Made by a program: the position numbers and the translations under genes. DNA of 64,000 nucleotides. Source: Claveliimonas acetigenes. GTDB lineage: Bacteria > Bacillota > Clostridia > Lachnospirales > Lachnospiraceae. Below the pieces are notes generated by a model. That model searched no databases and was not told the origin of the DNA. It was given only the letters and a program-made list of their open reading frames with translations. Shown here piece after piece: positions 26,435-34,181 of this stretch; the first letter of the stretch is position 1; the number at the start of each line of letters is the position of its first letter. The DNA lies in the NCBI RefSeq assembly GCF_025567385.1, contig NZ_JAOQJU010000011.1, forward strand, positions 1 through 64,000, in the 5' to 3' direction.

Positions 26435-27814
26435 CTAATCATCATTCAGAACACAGCCGATAATATGTACATTGTGCTCCGCAAATTGTTCCAGACAATT
26501 CAGGATGAAATCAGCCCTTGCGAAATCCTTCTTTACCACCAGTACGATTCCATCCACATACTGCGCCAGGATTCCTGCATCAGCAAGAAGTCCGATGGGC
26601 GCGCTGTCAAGAATTACATACTCCGCTTTATCTTTCAGAGAATCAATCAGCTCCTTCATCTTTGGGTTGTCCAGAAGCTCTGTACTGTCCGCGTCCGCAT
26701 TTCCTCCGGAAACATACAGGAAATTCTCCAAATCCGAAAATCCCATCTTCTCCCCGTACTGTATGCACTCTTCTAAATCCAGTTCTCCCGTTAAATACTC
26801 TGCCAATCCCTTTTCTTTGCCGGCCTTTAATATCTCACTGTCTGAGGGATTTCTCAGATCGCAGTCAATCAGCGCTGTTTTCTTATGATTCTGCGCCAGG
26901 GACAAAGCCAGGTTGACCGCTGTCGTACTCTTCCCCTCATCTGCCAGCGCACTGGTAATCAGAATACTCTTCAGCCCATTTTCGTGGGCGCTGTATTCGA
27001 TCCTATTGCGGATAAGCCGGAAAGCCTCCACAAATTCCTGACTGATTTTCTTGTCCATGATATTAGACGGCTGTTTCGTTCTCCTGCTCCTCGTTTTGCG
27101 GTGAAGCCTGGGAACCGTTCCAATACATTTCATATTGATCCGCCTCATACAGTCCTCTTCTCTCCGAACCGTCCTGTTAGCAAATGCCATAAATGCAGCC
27201 AGCAAAAGTCCCGCGCCAATCCCGGCGATTCCGCCTCTGGCTGCGTTTCTTTTCACATCCTTCGGTTTGTCCGCATGAGCCGGAATCCCCGTCTCATCCA
27301 GCATCTCCATATTCACTTTTCCCACAATCAATTCTGACACAGACGGGTAATTATTTACCACCGCTCTCAGAGTTCGATAGGCGCGCTCCGCATCCGTATC
27401 TGTCACAGAAAGGGTCAAAAGATTCGTATTCTCCACCACCGACGCCTTAATCCTTCCCGGCACTGCATCCACGGAAAGCTCTTTCGCCACCTTCCGCTGC
27501 AGCACACCGCTGGTAAGAATATGCGGAAACGTAGTCGCCATCTGCTCTGCCGCACTGTTGTCGAAGAAACTGCTGTTGGTATATGTCCCGTCCTCCTGCT
27601 CTTCGTAGATATTAATGGTAAATGTAGCGGAGGCCGTATATCTTGGCTGATATGTCATATTCACCCACAGGCCGGATACCAGAGCGCCAATTATTCCCAG
27701 TACGAGAACCATCTTCCACGTCCTTTTTAACATCTTAAGATAATCCGCTGCAAAGGCAGTCAGATCAATCATCTCTTCTTCCTTTACTTTGTGTACTTCA
27801 TTTTGTCCGCCCAT
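26435..27814 (-). CDS. CpsC-CpsD fusion BY-kinase without a tyrosine tail
   Basis: A 459-residue protein from the ATG at 27814 (AGAGGGAG upstream; the longer frame begins inside the previous gene). The N-terminal half is a Wzz/CpsC-type chain-length or adaptor domain with two membrane helices (MVLVLGIIGALVSGLWVN and IAGIGAGLLLAAFMAFA). The C-terminal half is a BY-kinase ATPase with Walker A SALADEGKSTTAV, Walker A' ALIDCDLRNP and Walker B YVILDSAPIG. It ends IIGCVLNDD and lacks the C-terminal Tyr cluster that such kinases normally autophosphorylate, so it may act with, or antagonise, the upstream paralogue that has one. It overlaps that paralogue by 17 bp. Confidence 0.88.
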   Translation of the reverse strand: MGGQNEVHKVKEEEMIDLTAFAADYLKMLKRTWKMVLVLGIIGALVSGLWVNMTYQPRYTASATFTINIYEEQEDGTYTNSSFFDNSAAEQMATTFPHILTSGVLQRKVAKELSVDAVPGRIKASVVENTNLLTLSVTDTDAERAYRTLRAVVNNYPSVSELIVGKVNMEMLDETGIPAHADKPKDVKRNAARGGIAGIGAGLLLAAFMAFANRTVRREEDCMRRINMKCIGTVPRLHRKTRSRRTKQPSNIMDKKISQEFVEAFRLIRNRIEYSAHENGLKSILITSALADEGKSTTAVNLALSLAQNHKKTALIDCDLRNPSDSEILKAGKEKGLAEYLTGELDLEECIQYGEKMGFSDLENFLYVSGGNADADSTELLDNPKMKELIDSLKDKAEYVILDSAPIGLLADAGILAQYVDGIVLVVKKDFARADFILNCLEQFAEHNVHIIGCVLNDD

Positions 27815-29270
27815 ATCCCGACTCCCTCTTATCTGTCTCCCGGCGTGGAGAATCGTATTTCCCGTACCTGCCATACCCATAGCCATAGCCGTAACCGTAG
27901 CCGTAGCCATAACCAGAAACCAGCGAGCCTTTGCCGCTCATCACATCGTTAAACACACAGCCCAACAGGCCTTTGCCATAATCATTTAACAGATCAATTG
28001 CATCGTTAATATATTTTACCTGCGTCCCGTTCTGCTTCACTACAAGCAGGGATGCATCCGCATATCCGGCAAGGACTTCCGTGTCGGAGCGCTTGTATAC
28101 CGGCGGTGCGTCTATAATAATCAAATCCATCTTCCGGCGCATCTGTGCGACAAATTCTTCCATTCTCCCGGAAGCCAGCAGCTCCGTCGCATGAACTGCC
28201 TTTGTCTGGTTCACCATTACGCTGTAACCGTACTTCTCCAAATAGCTGACCGCTTCTTCCGGATCGCCGCCTTCTGCCAGACATCCGCCCCAGTCAGCAG
28301 CCTGCTTTGGATTTAACGGCAGGCGCTTCAGCAGCTCACAATTCTTGATATCCCCCTCGATCAGAAGAATCTTCCGGGACTGCTTTGCCATCAAATACGC
28401 CAGATTCACTGCCACAGTCGTCTTGCCTTCTCCCGGCGCAGCGCTGGTAACCAGAATGACCTTGACATTCTCATACCGCACCTGATACAGAAGCTTCATC
28501 CGCATCTTCTTCATTGCCTCGGTATAGCCAAAGCTTACGGACGGCTCTGTAATCACTATTTTCTTTTTCTTCCTCTTCAGAAAATCCCTGATATTCCGAT
28601 ATTTTCTCTCATGGCACAGCACACCGAAAAGCGTGGTGTCCAGTTTCTCCGCAGCCTCTTTTTCATTCTTGACCGTGTCCTTCAGACAAGAAAGCATCGC
28701 CAGCAAAATCAGCATGACAGCCGTGCCAATGAGAAATGCTTTCTGCATAATCTCCTTCCCACGGAACACCTGATCCGGTGCCGCCGGATATCCGGGCTTT
28801 TCAAATATTTCCATTACCACTTCGCCCAGCACATTCCTGCCTACCTCTGGGTAATATTCCAGCATCCCCCGCAGAAGCTTAAGCGCAGTCTCCGGACTGT
28901 CCGCGGTCACAGACACCGATAACAGATTCGTCTCCGGCACAACCTTAATTTTCACCTTTCCGTCAAAACTGTCCATTCCCAGCCCGTCGCTTACCATCTT
29001 CTTCAATACGTTACTGTCCATGACAGACCGGAAAACCTCTGTCATCTTCTGCGTTTTCGTCAGATTTGCATATGCCCCCGTGCTGCCGTTCCGGGAAGAA
29101 ACTACGAAAGTAGTTCTTGAAGTATAGGTCGGCTGATACAAAAGCCTGCCCCCTATATACGCAAGAAATGCCGCCGATATTCCGATAGCCACAGCCACCC
29201 ACAAATCATGGAATACATCTCTGATTATACAATAAATATCAATCTCCTGTTGTCTCGTCTCTCTCTCCAA
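27798..29270 (-). CDS. CpsC-CpsD fusion BY-kinase with a Tyr-Gly repeat tail
   Basis: A 490-residue protein starting at a TTG. The N-terminal Wzz-like domain (helix VAVAIGISAAFLAYIGG; second helix AFLIGTAVMLILLAML) is followed by a kinase domain with Walker A SAAPGEGKTTVAV, Walker A' ILLIEGDIKN (Glu where Asp is usual) and Walker B LIIIDAPPV. The C-terminus is a long run of alternating Gly and Tyr (GYGYGYGYGYGYGRYGKYD), which is the autophosphorylation cluster. This kinase would regulate polymer export or attachment and be reset by the CpsB at 23790-24596. The Tyr-Gly tail is encoded by a hexanucleotide repeat that could change length. The ancestral function is polysaccharide chain-length control, but no polymer genes are adjacent. 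Confidence 0.9.
   Translation of the reverse strand: MERETRQQEIDIYCIIRDVFHDLWVAVAIGISAAFLAYIGGRLLYQPTYTSRTTFVVSSRNGSTGAYANLTKTQKMTEVFRSVMDSNVLKKMVSDGLGMDSFDGKVKIKVVPETNLLSVSVTADSPETALKLLRGMLEYYPEVGRNVLGEVVMEIFEKPGYPAAPDQVFRGKEIMQKAFLIGTAVMLILLAMLSCLKDTVKNEKEAAEKLDTTLFGVLCHERKYRNIRDFLKRKKKKIVITEPSVSFGYTEAMKKMRMKLLYQVRYENVKVILVTSAAPGEGKTTVAVNLAYLMAKQSRKILLIEGDIKNCELLKRLPLNPKQAADWGGCLAEGGDPEEAVSYLEKYGYSVMVNQTKAVHATELLASGRMEEFVAQMRRKMDLIIIDAPPVYKRSDTEVLAGYADASLLVVKQNGTQVKYINDAIDLLNDYGKGLLGCVFNDVMSGKGSLVSGYGYGYGYGYGYGYGRYGKYDSPRRETDKRESGYGRTK
27868..27925 (-). repeat. Hexanucleotide repeat encoding the Tyr-Gly tail
   Basis: About nine tandem copies of TAYGGY (minus strand) encode alternating Tyr and Gly at the end of the kinase. 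Adjacent copies differ by one or two bases, so slippage could alter the number of phosphorylatable Tyr without changing frame. Confidence 0.75.
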
Positions 29271-29290
29271 AATTCTAACCCCATTCCGCC

Positions 29291-30088
29291 TTAGTTCACG
29301 ATTACGATCAGCCTGTTTTTTCCCATGTCTTTTTCGCCATATACAACGTAATCCACATAGTATACTCCCGGCGTGCTCACAACTACATTGGATTCGATCT
29401 GAAGCGTCCCTTCCTGATCTGCGCTGTCAAAATACTGTGCCGGATCAAAGCCCGTATTTGCTCCAATATAGATCAGGTATTCCTTAAGCTTCACCTGTAT
29501 TTTTTCCGCCGACGCATTATATACCTCCAGCGGCAGCCTGAGTTCTGCAGTCCTGCCCGCGCTGTCCGTGACCCGGAGATCTACATACCGTATCCCCACC
29601 GTCTTTTCGTCAGAAGCATTCTTCATCGTATATTTAATCTGTCCGCTCAGATCTCCGTCAAGTAAGCTTTCTGCCTCCACCCTGTCCAGCACATTTAGCG
29701 TATCTCCTGCCTTGTACCGCAGAGAATCCTTAAGCTTAAACCAGGGTCCCTGATAATCGATATATTTCAGCGTGCGCTCAGCTCTTCCCACATTGCCCTT
29801 CTCATCAATCGCAGCATAGGTTATGGTTCGTTCATTCTCCTCTGTAATCTCTGATATCTGCTCCACTACCAGCGTACCGCTTACGTCGCCTGACAGATTA
29901 TCCTCTGCTTTCACATCCGCAAGCAGTTTCTCTTCTCCATCTTCTACATGAAGCAGCAATTCCCCTTCCGGAAATGTAATCTCTGGCGGGACTCGATCCT
30001 GCCCCGTCTTCTCATATACCCGAAAAGCCACAAACATTACTGTTGACAGAAGCAGCACTACAATACTTATGATTCTGATCTTCTTCAT
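29291..30088 (-). CDS. Membrane-anchored protein with Ig-like (DUF5011-type) repeats
   Basis: A 265-residue protein from the ATG at 30088 (GGGAGTGAG upstream). One N-terminal membrane helix (IRIISIVVLLLSTVMFVAF) is followed by extracytoplasmic repeats. These have the feel of DUF5011/Ig-like domains: PPEITFPEGELLLHVEDGE, DNLSGDVSGTLVV, YAAIDEKGNVGRAERT, then VEAESLLDGDLSGQIKY and VDLRVTDSAGRTAEL. No enzymatic motif is visible. It sits between the regulator and the kinases and may be a surface sensor or structural partner. Its function is unknown. Confidence 0.75.
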   Translation of the reverse strand: MKKIRIISIVVLLLSTVMFVAFRVYEKTGQDRVPPEITFPEGELLLHVEDGEEKLLADVKAEDNLSGDVSGTLVVEQISEITEENERTITYAAIDEKGNVGRAERTLKYIDYQGPWFKLKDSLRYKAGDTLNVLDRVEAESLLDGDLSGQIKYTMKNASDEKTVGIRYVDLRVTDSAGRTAELRLPLEVYNASAEKIQVKLKEYLIYIGANTGFDPAQYFDSADQEGTLQIESNVVVSTPGVYYVDYVVYGEKDMGKNRLIVIVN

Positions 30089-30108
30089 TCGGCATCTCAC
30101 TCCCTTTT

Positions 30109-31674
30109 CTACTGCAAAAGTCCCTTCTCTCTTCCCTTCACAAGCGCCTGGACTCTGCTGTTCACTCCCAGTTTTTTATACAGACTGTACAAATGTCCCT
30201 TTACAGTCGGTAATTTCAGATTCAGCTCCCGGCACATCTGTGCGTTCGTCATCCCAAGGCTGATATTCTGAAGCATAATCATTTCCATCATCGTAAGCTT
30301 TTCGTCCGTCTCCTGCGGCAATTCATGATAATATTTCCGGCTTTTACGGGCAAGACGTCTGAACGTTTCTATATAATCTGCCTCCGGCATCCGAAGGACA
30401 TTTCCATAATTATATTTCTTTTTCTGCCGCCACCCTTCCTGAAAATTTGTACTCATCCATGCCGCATACTCATCCAGCGTCTCACAGCCGCAGATGCCAT
30501 ATGTTGTATAAAATCTCACGTACCGAAAATTCCCCGTTATTACAAAGGATTCTATCACATACCGCAGCGACTGGTTTTTCTTCCCTTCCTCCCTGTTTAC
30601 CAACGCCAATAAAAACAAAGCTTCCGCCTGAAAGCGCGTACTATGATAGTTCTGGAAACAGGGCAGCAGCCTTTGCAGAATCGGTTCTGCCTTTTCATAC
30701 TGATTCAAATGTACATAACATTTCGCCAAATACCACAATACAAGGTAATTTTCTTCGTTAATCTCAAGCACGGACTCACTGCGCATGTCATAGATCCATC
30801 TTAACACTTGCTCTCGTCCTTCTCCCTGTAGGGAATATACACTCATAACTGCTTCCATACTCTTCCTGCAAAGCGGATGATCTTCCCATCGCAGAATTTT
30901 CTTTTGCTGCTCAATAGCATCTGCCGTTCTCTCACCCGAATAACTTTCCCGAAGCATATATAAAAGAGACAGCTTTGCCAAGTCCTTCTGCCAGTTTTCT
31001 CCGGTTCGGACTGTAAAAAGATATCTCCAGTTTTCATCCTCAATATCATCCTGCCGGTTTATTTCAAAATAATACTCCATCTGCGCCAAAAGATAAAACG
31101 CCCATTCTTCCTCACCCAGGTATTCCTTCCAAATCCGGGCGCGTCTTCTTTCCTCTTTTTTCAGTACGCAAAATAAACCGGACAAATCTCTGATTCCACA
31201 CAAGAAAGAACAGGAATTGCCAATCATATAGTAGATTCTCGCCCGTCCGTTCCTCTTGCCATAACTTTCCAGCTGTTCCAGCCAGTCTTCCAGAGTTTCT
31301 TCCGGATCCATATATAATAAATTCAAATAAACTTCTTCCGCTTTCTCATCGGTTCCTTCCGCCGCACGCCGCACTGCTCTGCGGAATCCTTTCATGTCCC
31401 GCCGGGCAATACAGTATACTGCCTGCAGGTAACAACACGCCGACGACAAGTCTTTCCACTCCATCACTTCCCCATACGATACCCCCAGGGAAGGAACCAG
31501 AGTATAATTTTGAAGCATACACCGTCTGTATTTCTCTCCATTTCCAGACTGCTTCAGACATTCCAACGCTTCTCTCACATAGCCATGAGAACCGTACCAT
31601 TCTCCCAGACATTCTAATAGGAATTTGCTTTTACCCCCCCCGAGCCGAATCCGGAAGAGCATTGCTGAACGCAC
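30109..31674 (-). CDS. LuxR-type regulator, TPR and HTH portion (downstream frame of a split MalT-like protein)
   Basis: A 521-codon frame. After about 14 out-of-phase residues it continues with a helical, TPR-like region (for example EALFLLALVNREEGKKNQSL and NYLVLWYLAKCYVHLNQYEKA) and ends with a LuxR-type helix-turn-helix: QNISLGMTNAQMCREL, LPTVKGHLYSLYKKLGV, SRVQAL. The first ATG has no good ribosome site and lies inside the preceding frame, so on its own it would be poorly translated. Together with 31614-32537 it makes a MalT/LAL-type activator of about 808 residues. The two frames meet at a G8 tract (31634-31641), and nine G (or six) would join them. It heads the locus with the PqqD gene and presumably controls it. 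Confidence 0.82.
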   Translation of the reverse strand: MRSAMLFRIRLGGGKSKFLLECLGEWYGSHGYVREALECLKQSGNGEKYRRCMLQNYTLVPSLGVSYGEVMEWKDLSSACCYLQAVYCIARRDMKGFRRAVRRAAEGTDEKAEEVYLNLLYMDPEETLEDWLEQLESYGKRNGRARIYYMIGNSCSFLCGIRDLSGLFCVLKKEERRRARIWKEYLGEEEWAFYLLAQMEYYFEINRQDDIEDENWRYLFTVRTGENWQKDLAKLSLLYMLRESYSGERTADAIEQQKKILRWEDHPLCRKSMEAVMSVYSLQGEGREQVLRWIYDMRSESVLEINEENYLVLWYLAKCYVHLNQYEKAEPILQRLLPCFQNYHSTRFQAEALFLLALVNREEGKKNQSLRYVIESFVITGNFRYVRFYTTYGICGCETLDEYAAWMSTNFQEGWRQKKKYNYGNVLRMPEADYIETFRRLARKSRKYYHELPQETDEKLTMMEMIMLQNISLGMTNAQMCRELNLKLPTVKGHLYSLYKKLGVNSRVQALVKGREKGLLQ

Positions 31675-32537
31675 TGCCTAAAAACCGGCAGTATTTTCCA
31701 CCGTTCTTTTCCTGTATCACACAGCAGAAATCCTTTTCGTCCTAATACTCTTAAGGATTCTGCAACTCCCTCAAGTTTCCACACATCCCGGCAAAGTTCC
31801 TCGTTAATCCACGGACATTGTGCCGCTCCGGTTAATATCGCTTTCTCCTTCGAAGAAAGCGTATCCCACATCTCCTGCCGGATATATCTATCTATCTCAT
31901 ACCGCTGCCTTAACTGCTCCACTGTCACATCTGCTGCATTCTCACCTTTTGAACCCAAAGACAGACGAATCATCATATCTACACAACCTGCCCATCCTCC
32001 GCTAACCTTATAGATTTCTTCCGCATCCAGCGAACTTCCCATATACTCTGCAAATCTACGTATCTCACCTATGGTAAACAAAAAGGATTCCGGCGGCAGC
32101 AGCTCCATTCTGCGGCTCCACAGAAGTTCCAAAAAGCTCTCTTCCATCTCTTCCCTGCTAATTACAACCATACGCCATGTGCGCGGAAGTCTGCCAATCA
32201 ATTCAACCACATGCTCCCGGATCTGTTCCGGAAGTTCGCATGGTAAATTCTCCAATATCACCCAGATATTCTTCTCATCCATACGCTCTTCCAATTCCTT
32301 AAACTTCTCCGCACATCGCTTTGGATCCTTCACTTCTTCCTCCATCCGGAACAGGACAGGCACCACTTCCGTCCGTCTTGCCAACAGCATTTTCACAGCC
32401 GTCGTCTTTCCAGAGGCAGCTATGCCCTCCAGATAAACAGAAGGGAACCTTTCCAGTTCCCTTTCCAGCACTCCAGACTTATCTACATAATACTGTTTTT
32501 GCGATAAAGAACTATAATAGGTATCACTGTCTGCCAT
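31614..32537 (-). CDS. LuxR/MalT-type regulator, N-terminal ATPase portion (upstream frame)
   Basis: A 307-residue STAND-like ATPase fragment. It has Walker A in SVYLEGIAASGKTTAVK, a Walker B-like NIWVILENLP and a sensor region MVVISREEMEE, followed by winged-helix-like helices (EKAILTGAAQCPWINEELC, LGRKGFLLCD). It ends in GSGGVKANSY directly after the G8 tract, then a stop, so the TPR and DNA-binding parts are cut off in the sequenced state. The truncated product could still hydrolyse ATP but not bind DNA. It overlaps the PqqD-like gene by 14 bp, suggesting one transcript from the promoter at 32845-32873. Confidence 0.85.
   Translation of the reverse strand: MADSDTYYSSLSQKQYYVDKSGVLERELERFPSVYLEGIAASGKTTAVKMLLARRTEVVPVLFRMEEEVKDPKRCAEKFKELEERMDEKNIWVILENLPCELPEQIREHVVELIGRLPRTWRMVVISREEMEESFLELLWSRRMELLPPESFLFTIGEIRRFAEYMGSSLDAEEIYKVSGGWAGCVDMMIRLSLGSKGENAADVTVEQLRQRYEIDRYIRQEMWDTLSSKEKAILTGAAQCPWINEELCRDVWKLEGVAESLRVLGRKGFLLCDTGKERWKILPVFRQCVQQCSSGFGSGGVKANSY
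31634..31641 (-). repeat. Homopolymeric G8 tract at the regulator frame junction
   Basis: Eight C on the plus strand (G8 in the sense strand) mark the exact point where the ATPase frame and the TPR/HTH frame of the regulator diverge. G9 or G6 would give a continuous frame. Tracts of this length are known slippage sites in contingency genes of other bacteria. Confidence 0.85.
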
Positions 32538-32802
32538 CTTCCGTCAGTATGCCTCCCTCAATCAGAGCATTTAAAAACTCCTGAATATCCTCTTTTGCAA
32601 CTTCTTCTTCCACATCATATTCTTCCAGGACACCTGCAACCATTTCCTCTATCGTAACATCATTCTGAAGCATATTCCATAGAAAAACACCTACTTCATT
32701 CACCGTAATCAAACCATGAAATTCCAGCGACGTCTCTCCGGTTGGTATGATAATATAATCACCGGCAATCTCTCTGAGCATGAACTCTTTCCCTACCCTC
32801 AT
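32524..32802 (-). CDS. PqqD-like peptide-recognition (RRE) protein
   Basis: A 92-residue protein from the ATG at 32802 (AAAGGG about 9 bp upstream; an ATG three codons earlier is too close to it). The sequence FMLREIAGDYIIIPTGE, LITVNEVGVFLWNML, TIEEMVAGVLEEYDV and DIQEFLNALIEGGIL matches the PqqD fold, a winged-helix recognition domain that presents precursor leaders to radical SAM and other RiPP enzymes. It is the first gene of the locus, about 18 kb from the peptide and 20 kb from the radical SAM/SPASM gene, both of which lack a PqqD beside them. This suggests it belongs to that pathway. It overlaps the regulator gene by 14 bp. Confidence 0.88.
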   Translation of the reverse strand: MRVGKEFMLREIAGDYIIIPTGETSLEFHGLITVNEVGVFLWNMLQNDVTIEEMVAGVLEEYDVEEEVAKEDIQEFLNALIEGGILTEDGRQ

Positions 32803-32844
32803 GAACTTCATCCCTTTCGTACTTTACCTCGACAAATTATCATT

Positions 32845-32873
32845 AGTATAGCATCAAAAAAAATAAAAAACAA
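32845..32873 (-). promoter_or_regulatory. Promoter of the PqqD-regulator-kinase operon
   Basis: On the minus strand TTGTTT (32873-32868), a 17-bp T-rich spacer and a consensus-like TATACT (32850-32845) lie about 40 bp upstream of the PqqD start. No other strong promoter was seen until the giant surface-protein gene, so this may drive about 10 kb. Confidence 0.6.
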
Positions 32874-32909
32874 TATTTCAGCAATTTTTTCTCAACTACT
32901 CTTGGAGAG

Positions 32910-34013
32910 TTATTCACAATATTGCTTTAACTCATCAAGTCTGCGCCGGAACATTTCCCCTTCCTTTTCCATGCACATGTCCCGGAATATATTCATATCT
33001 ATCTTACTCTTCTCTCTGAGCCCAATGTGCTTTACCGCTTCAATTGCTGCTTCCCGCTGCGACAAATGTCGTGGCAGGACAGTCAGGCAATTAGCTCCAT
33101 CCAAATCATCATATTCTAAAAAACATCGATTAAAATCCATCAGCGGATACAGAGAAATACATTCATTATTACTATTGTCAACCAGGAATCCCCAATTTTC
33201 CGGATGACGGTCTGTATTCCCTGTCAGATAGTCCAGAATATTCATGCCATAATACGTAATCGGATCAATCTTTTTGCAGATATCAAGCGTATTCAAATCA
33301 TGATTACAGGCATAAATATCAAAAGCCATCTTTGACACCATTGAATATTTTTTTGATGTCACAATCCGACTTTCCGACACACACTCTCCATCATATAAAC
33401 ATTCCCGATACTTAACCTGCGGCACATCAAAGCACTGACAAACCATACTCGCCAAAATCTCTTTTTTTACCGCCTCTTTCTCTCCGTCTTTTAAAAGATA
33501 GAAACCATCTTCCTTCCGAATCCAGGCTTTGGGAAAACATCCCCTAGTCGACAAATCCGGTGCCAATTCCTGATTGGTAACCGTCATCTGCCTGCCTCTA
33601 AGAGATATTTCCACAAGAGCCTCATCCAAAGGATTATCATATAAATTCAATCTGGCAAAAGTAATCTCTTCTCCCACACTTCTCACCCAGTATACGTCTG
33701 TTAATGAGACACAATGATAAGACAATGCAATATCCGCTCTGTCTTTATCCGTAACTGCCTGAGTCACTCCAATACTATTTAGTATTTCTTTCGCATATTT
33801 TCTATCCAGTGAAAGCATTCTTGATGCACACCAATGATTAAAATTCAGAATATTATTAATCATTGTATCAATGTCCAAACTATCATCTTCTAAATACAGG
33901 TCATAGGGCATAAACTTTTCTTTAAGAATCGTCGCTTTTCCATTCGACGAAAGTTCCGCCACAACTTTATCCATATGCATAATCTGATAAATAACAAGAT
34001 CGCTCTTCTTCAT
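32910..34013 (-). CDS. HipA/CtkA-like Ser/Thr kinase-fold protein
   Basis: A 367-residue protein with the catalytic elements of HipA-type kinases: LDYLTGNTDRHPENWG (Asn266, Asp268, His270 in the catalytic loop) and the metal-binding LMDFN (Asp293). The front half resembles the CtkA-like group more than HipA with its HipB-binding part. HipA kinases phosphorylate aminoacyl-tRNA synthetases; CtkA types target other proteins; the target here is unknown. No HipB-like HTH antitoxin is adjacent. The start has GGGAGATG upstream. It stands between the accessory locus and tuf. Confidence 0.8.
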   Translation of the reverse strand: MKKSDLVIYQIMHMDKVVAELSSNGKATILKEKFMPYDLYLEDDSLDIDTMINNILNFNHWCASRMLSLDRKYAKEILNSIGVTQAVTDKDRADIALSYHCVSLTDVYWVRSVGEEITFARLNLYDNPLDEALVEISLRGRQMTVTNQELAPDLSTRGCFPKAWIRKEDGFYLLKDGEKEAVKKEILASMVCQCFDVPQVKYRECLYDGECVSESRIVTSKKYSMVSKMAFDIYACNHDLNTLDICKKIDPITYYGMNILDYLTGNTDRHPENWGFLVDNSNNECISLYPLMDFNRCFLEYDDLDGANCLTVLPRHLSQREAAIEAVKHIGLREKSKIDMNIFRDMCMEKEGEMFRRRLDELKQYCE

Positions 34014-34103
34014 CGGCTCATCTCCCTATTGTTCTATATTTCCCCATATATCATACCATATCTTTCTTTCATTTGACAGCAGCTCTTTTGACACCCTGAA
34101 CCA

Positions 34104-34145
34104 CAAAAAAACCGTTCCATGCATTTAAGCATGAAACGGCTTTTT
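34104..34145 (-). terminator. Terminator of tuf / str operon
   Basis: GCCGTTTCATGC (34140-34129, minus strand) pairs with GCATGGAACGGT (34122-34111) over 12 bp with two G-U pairs, followed by a run of T. It ends the rpsL-rpsG-fusA-tuf operon. Confidence 0.85.
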
Positions 34146-34181
34146 ATATTTCATTCACTTAATCCAATACGCTTATGGAAA

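Noticed and set aside
27860..27925. Short-unit repeat array as a regulatory or CRISPR-like element
   Set aside because: It is coding and encodes the Tyr-Gly tail of the BY-kinase.
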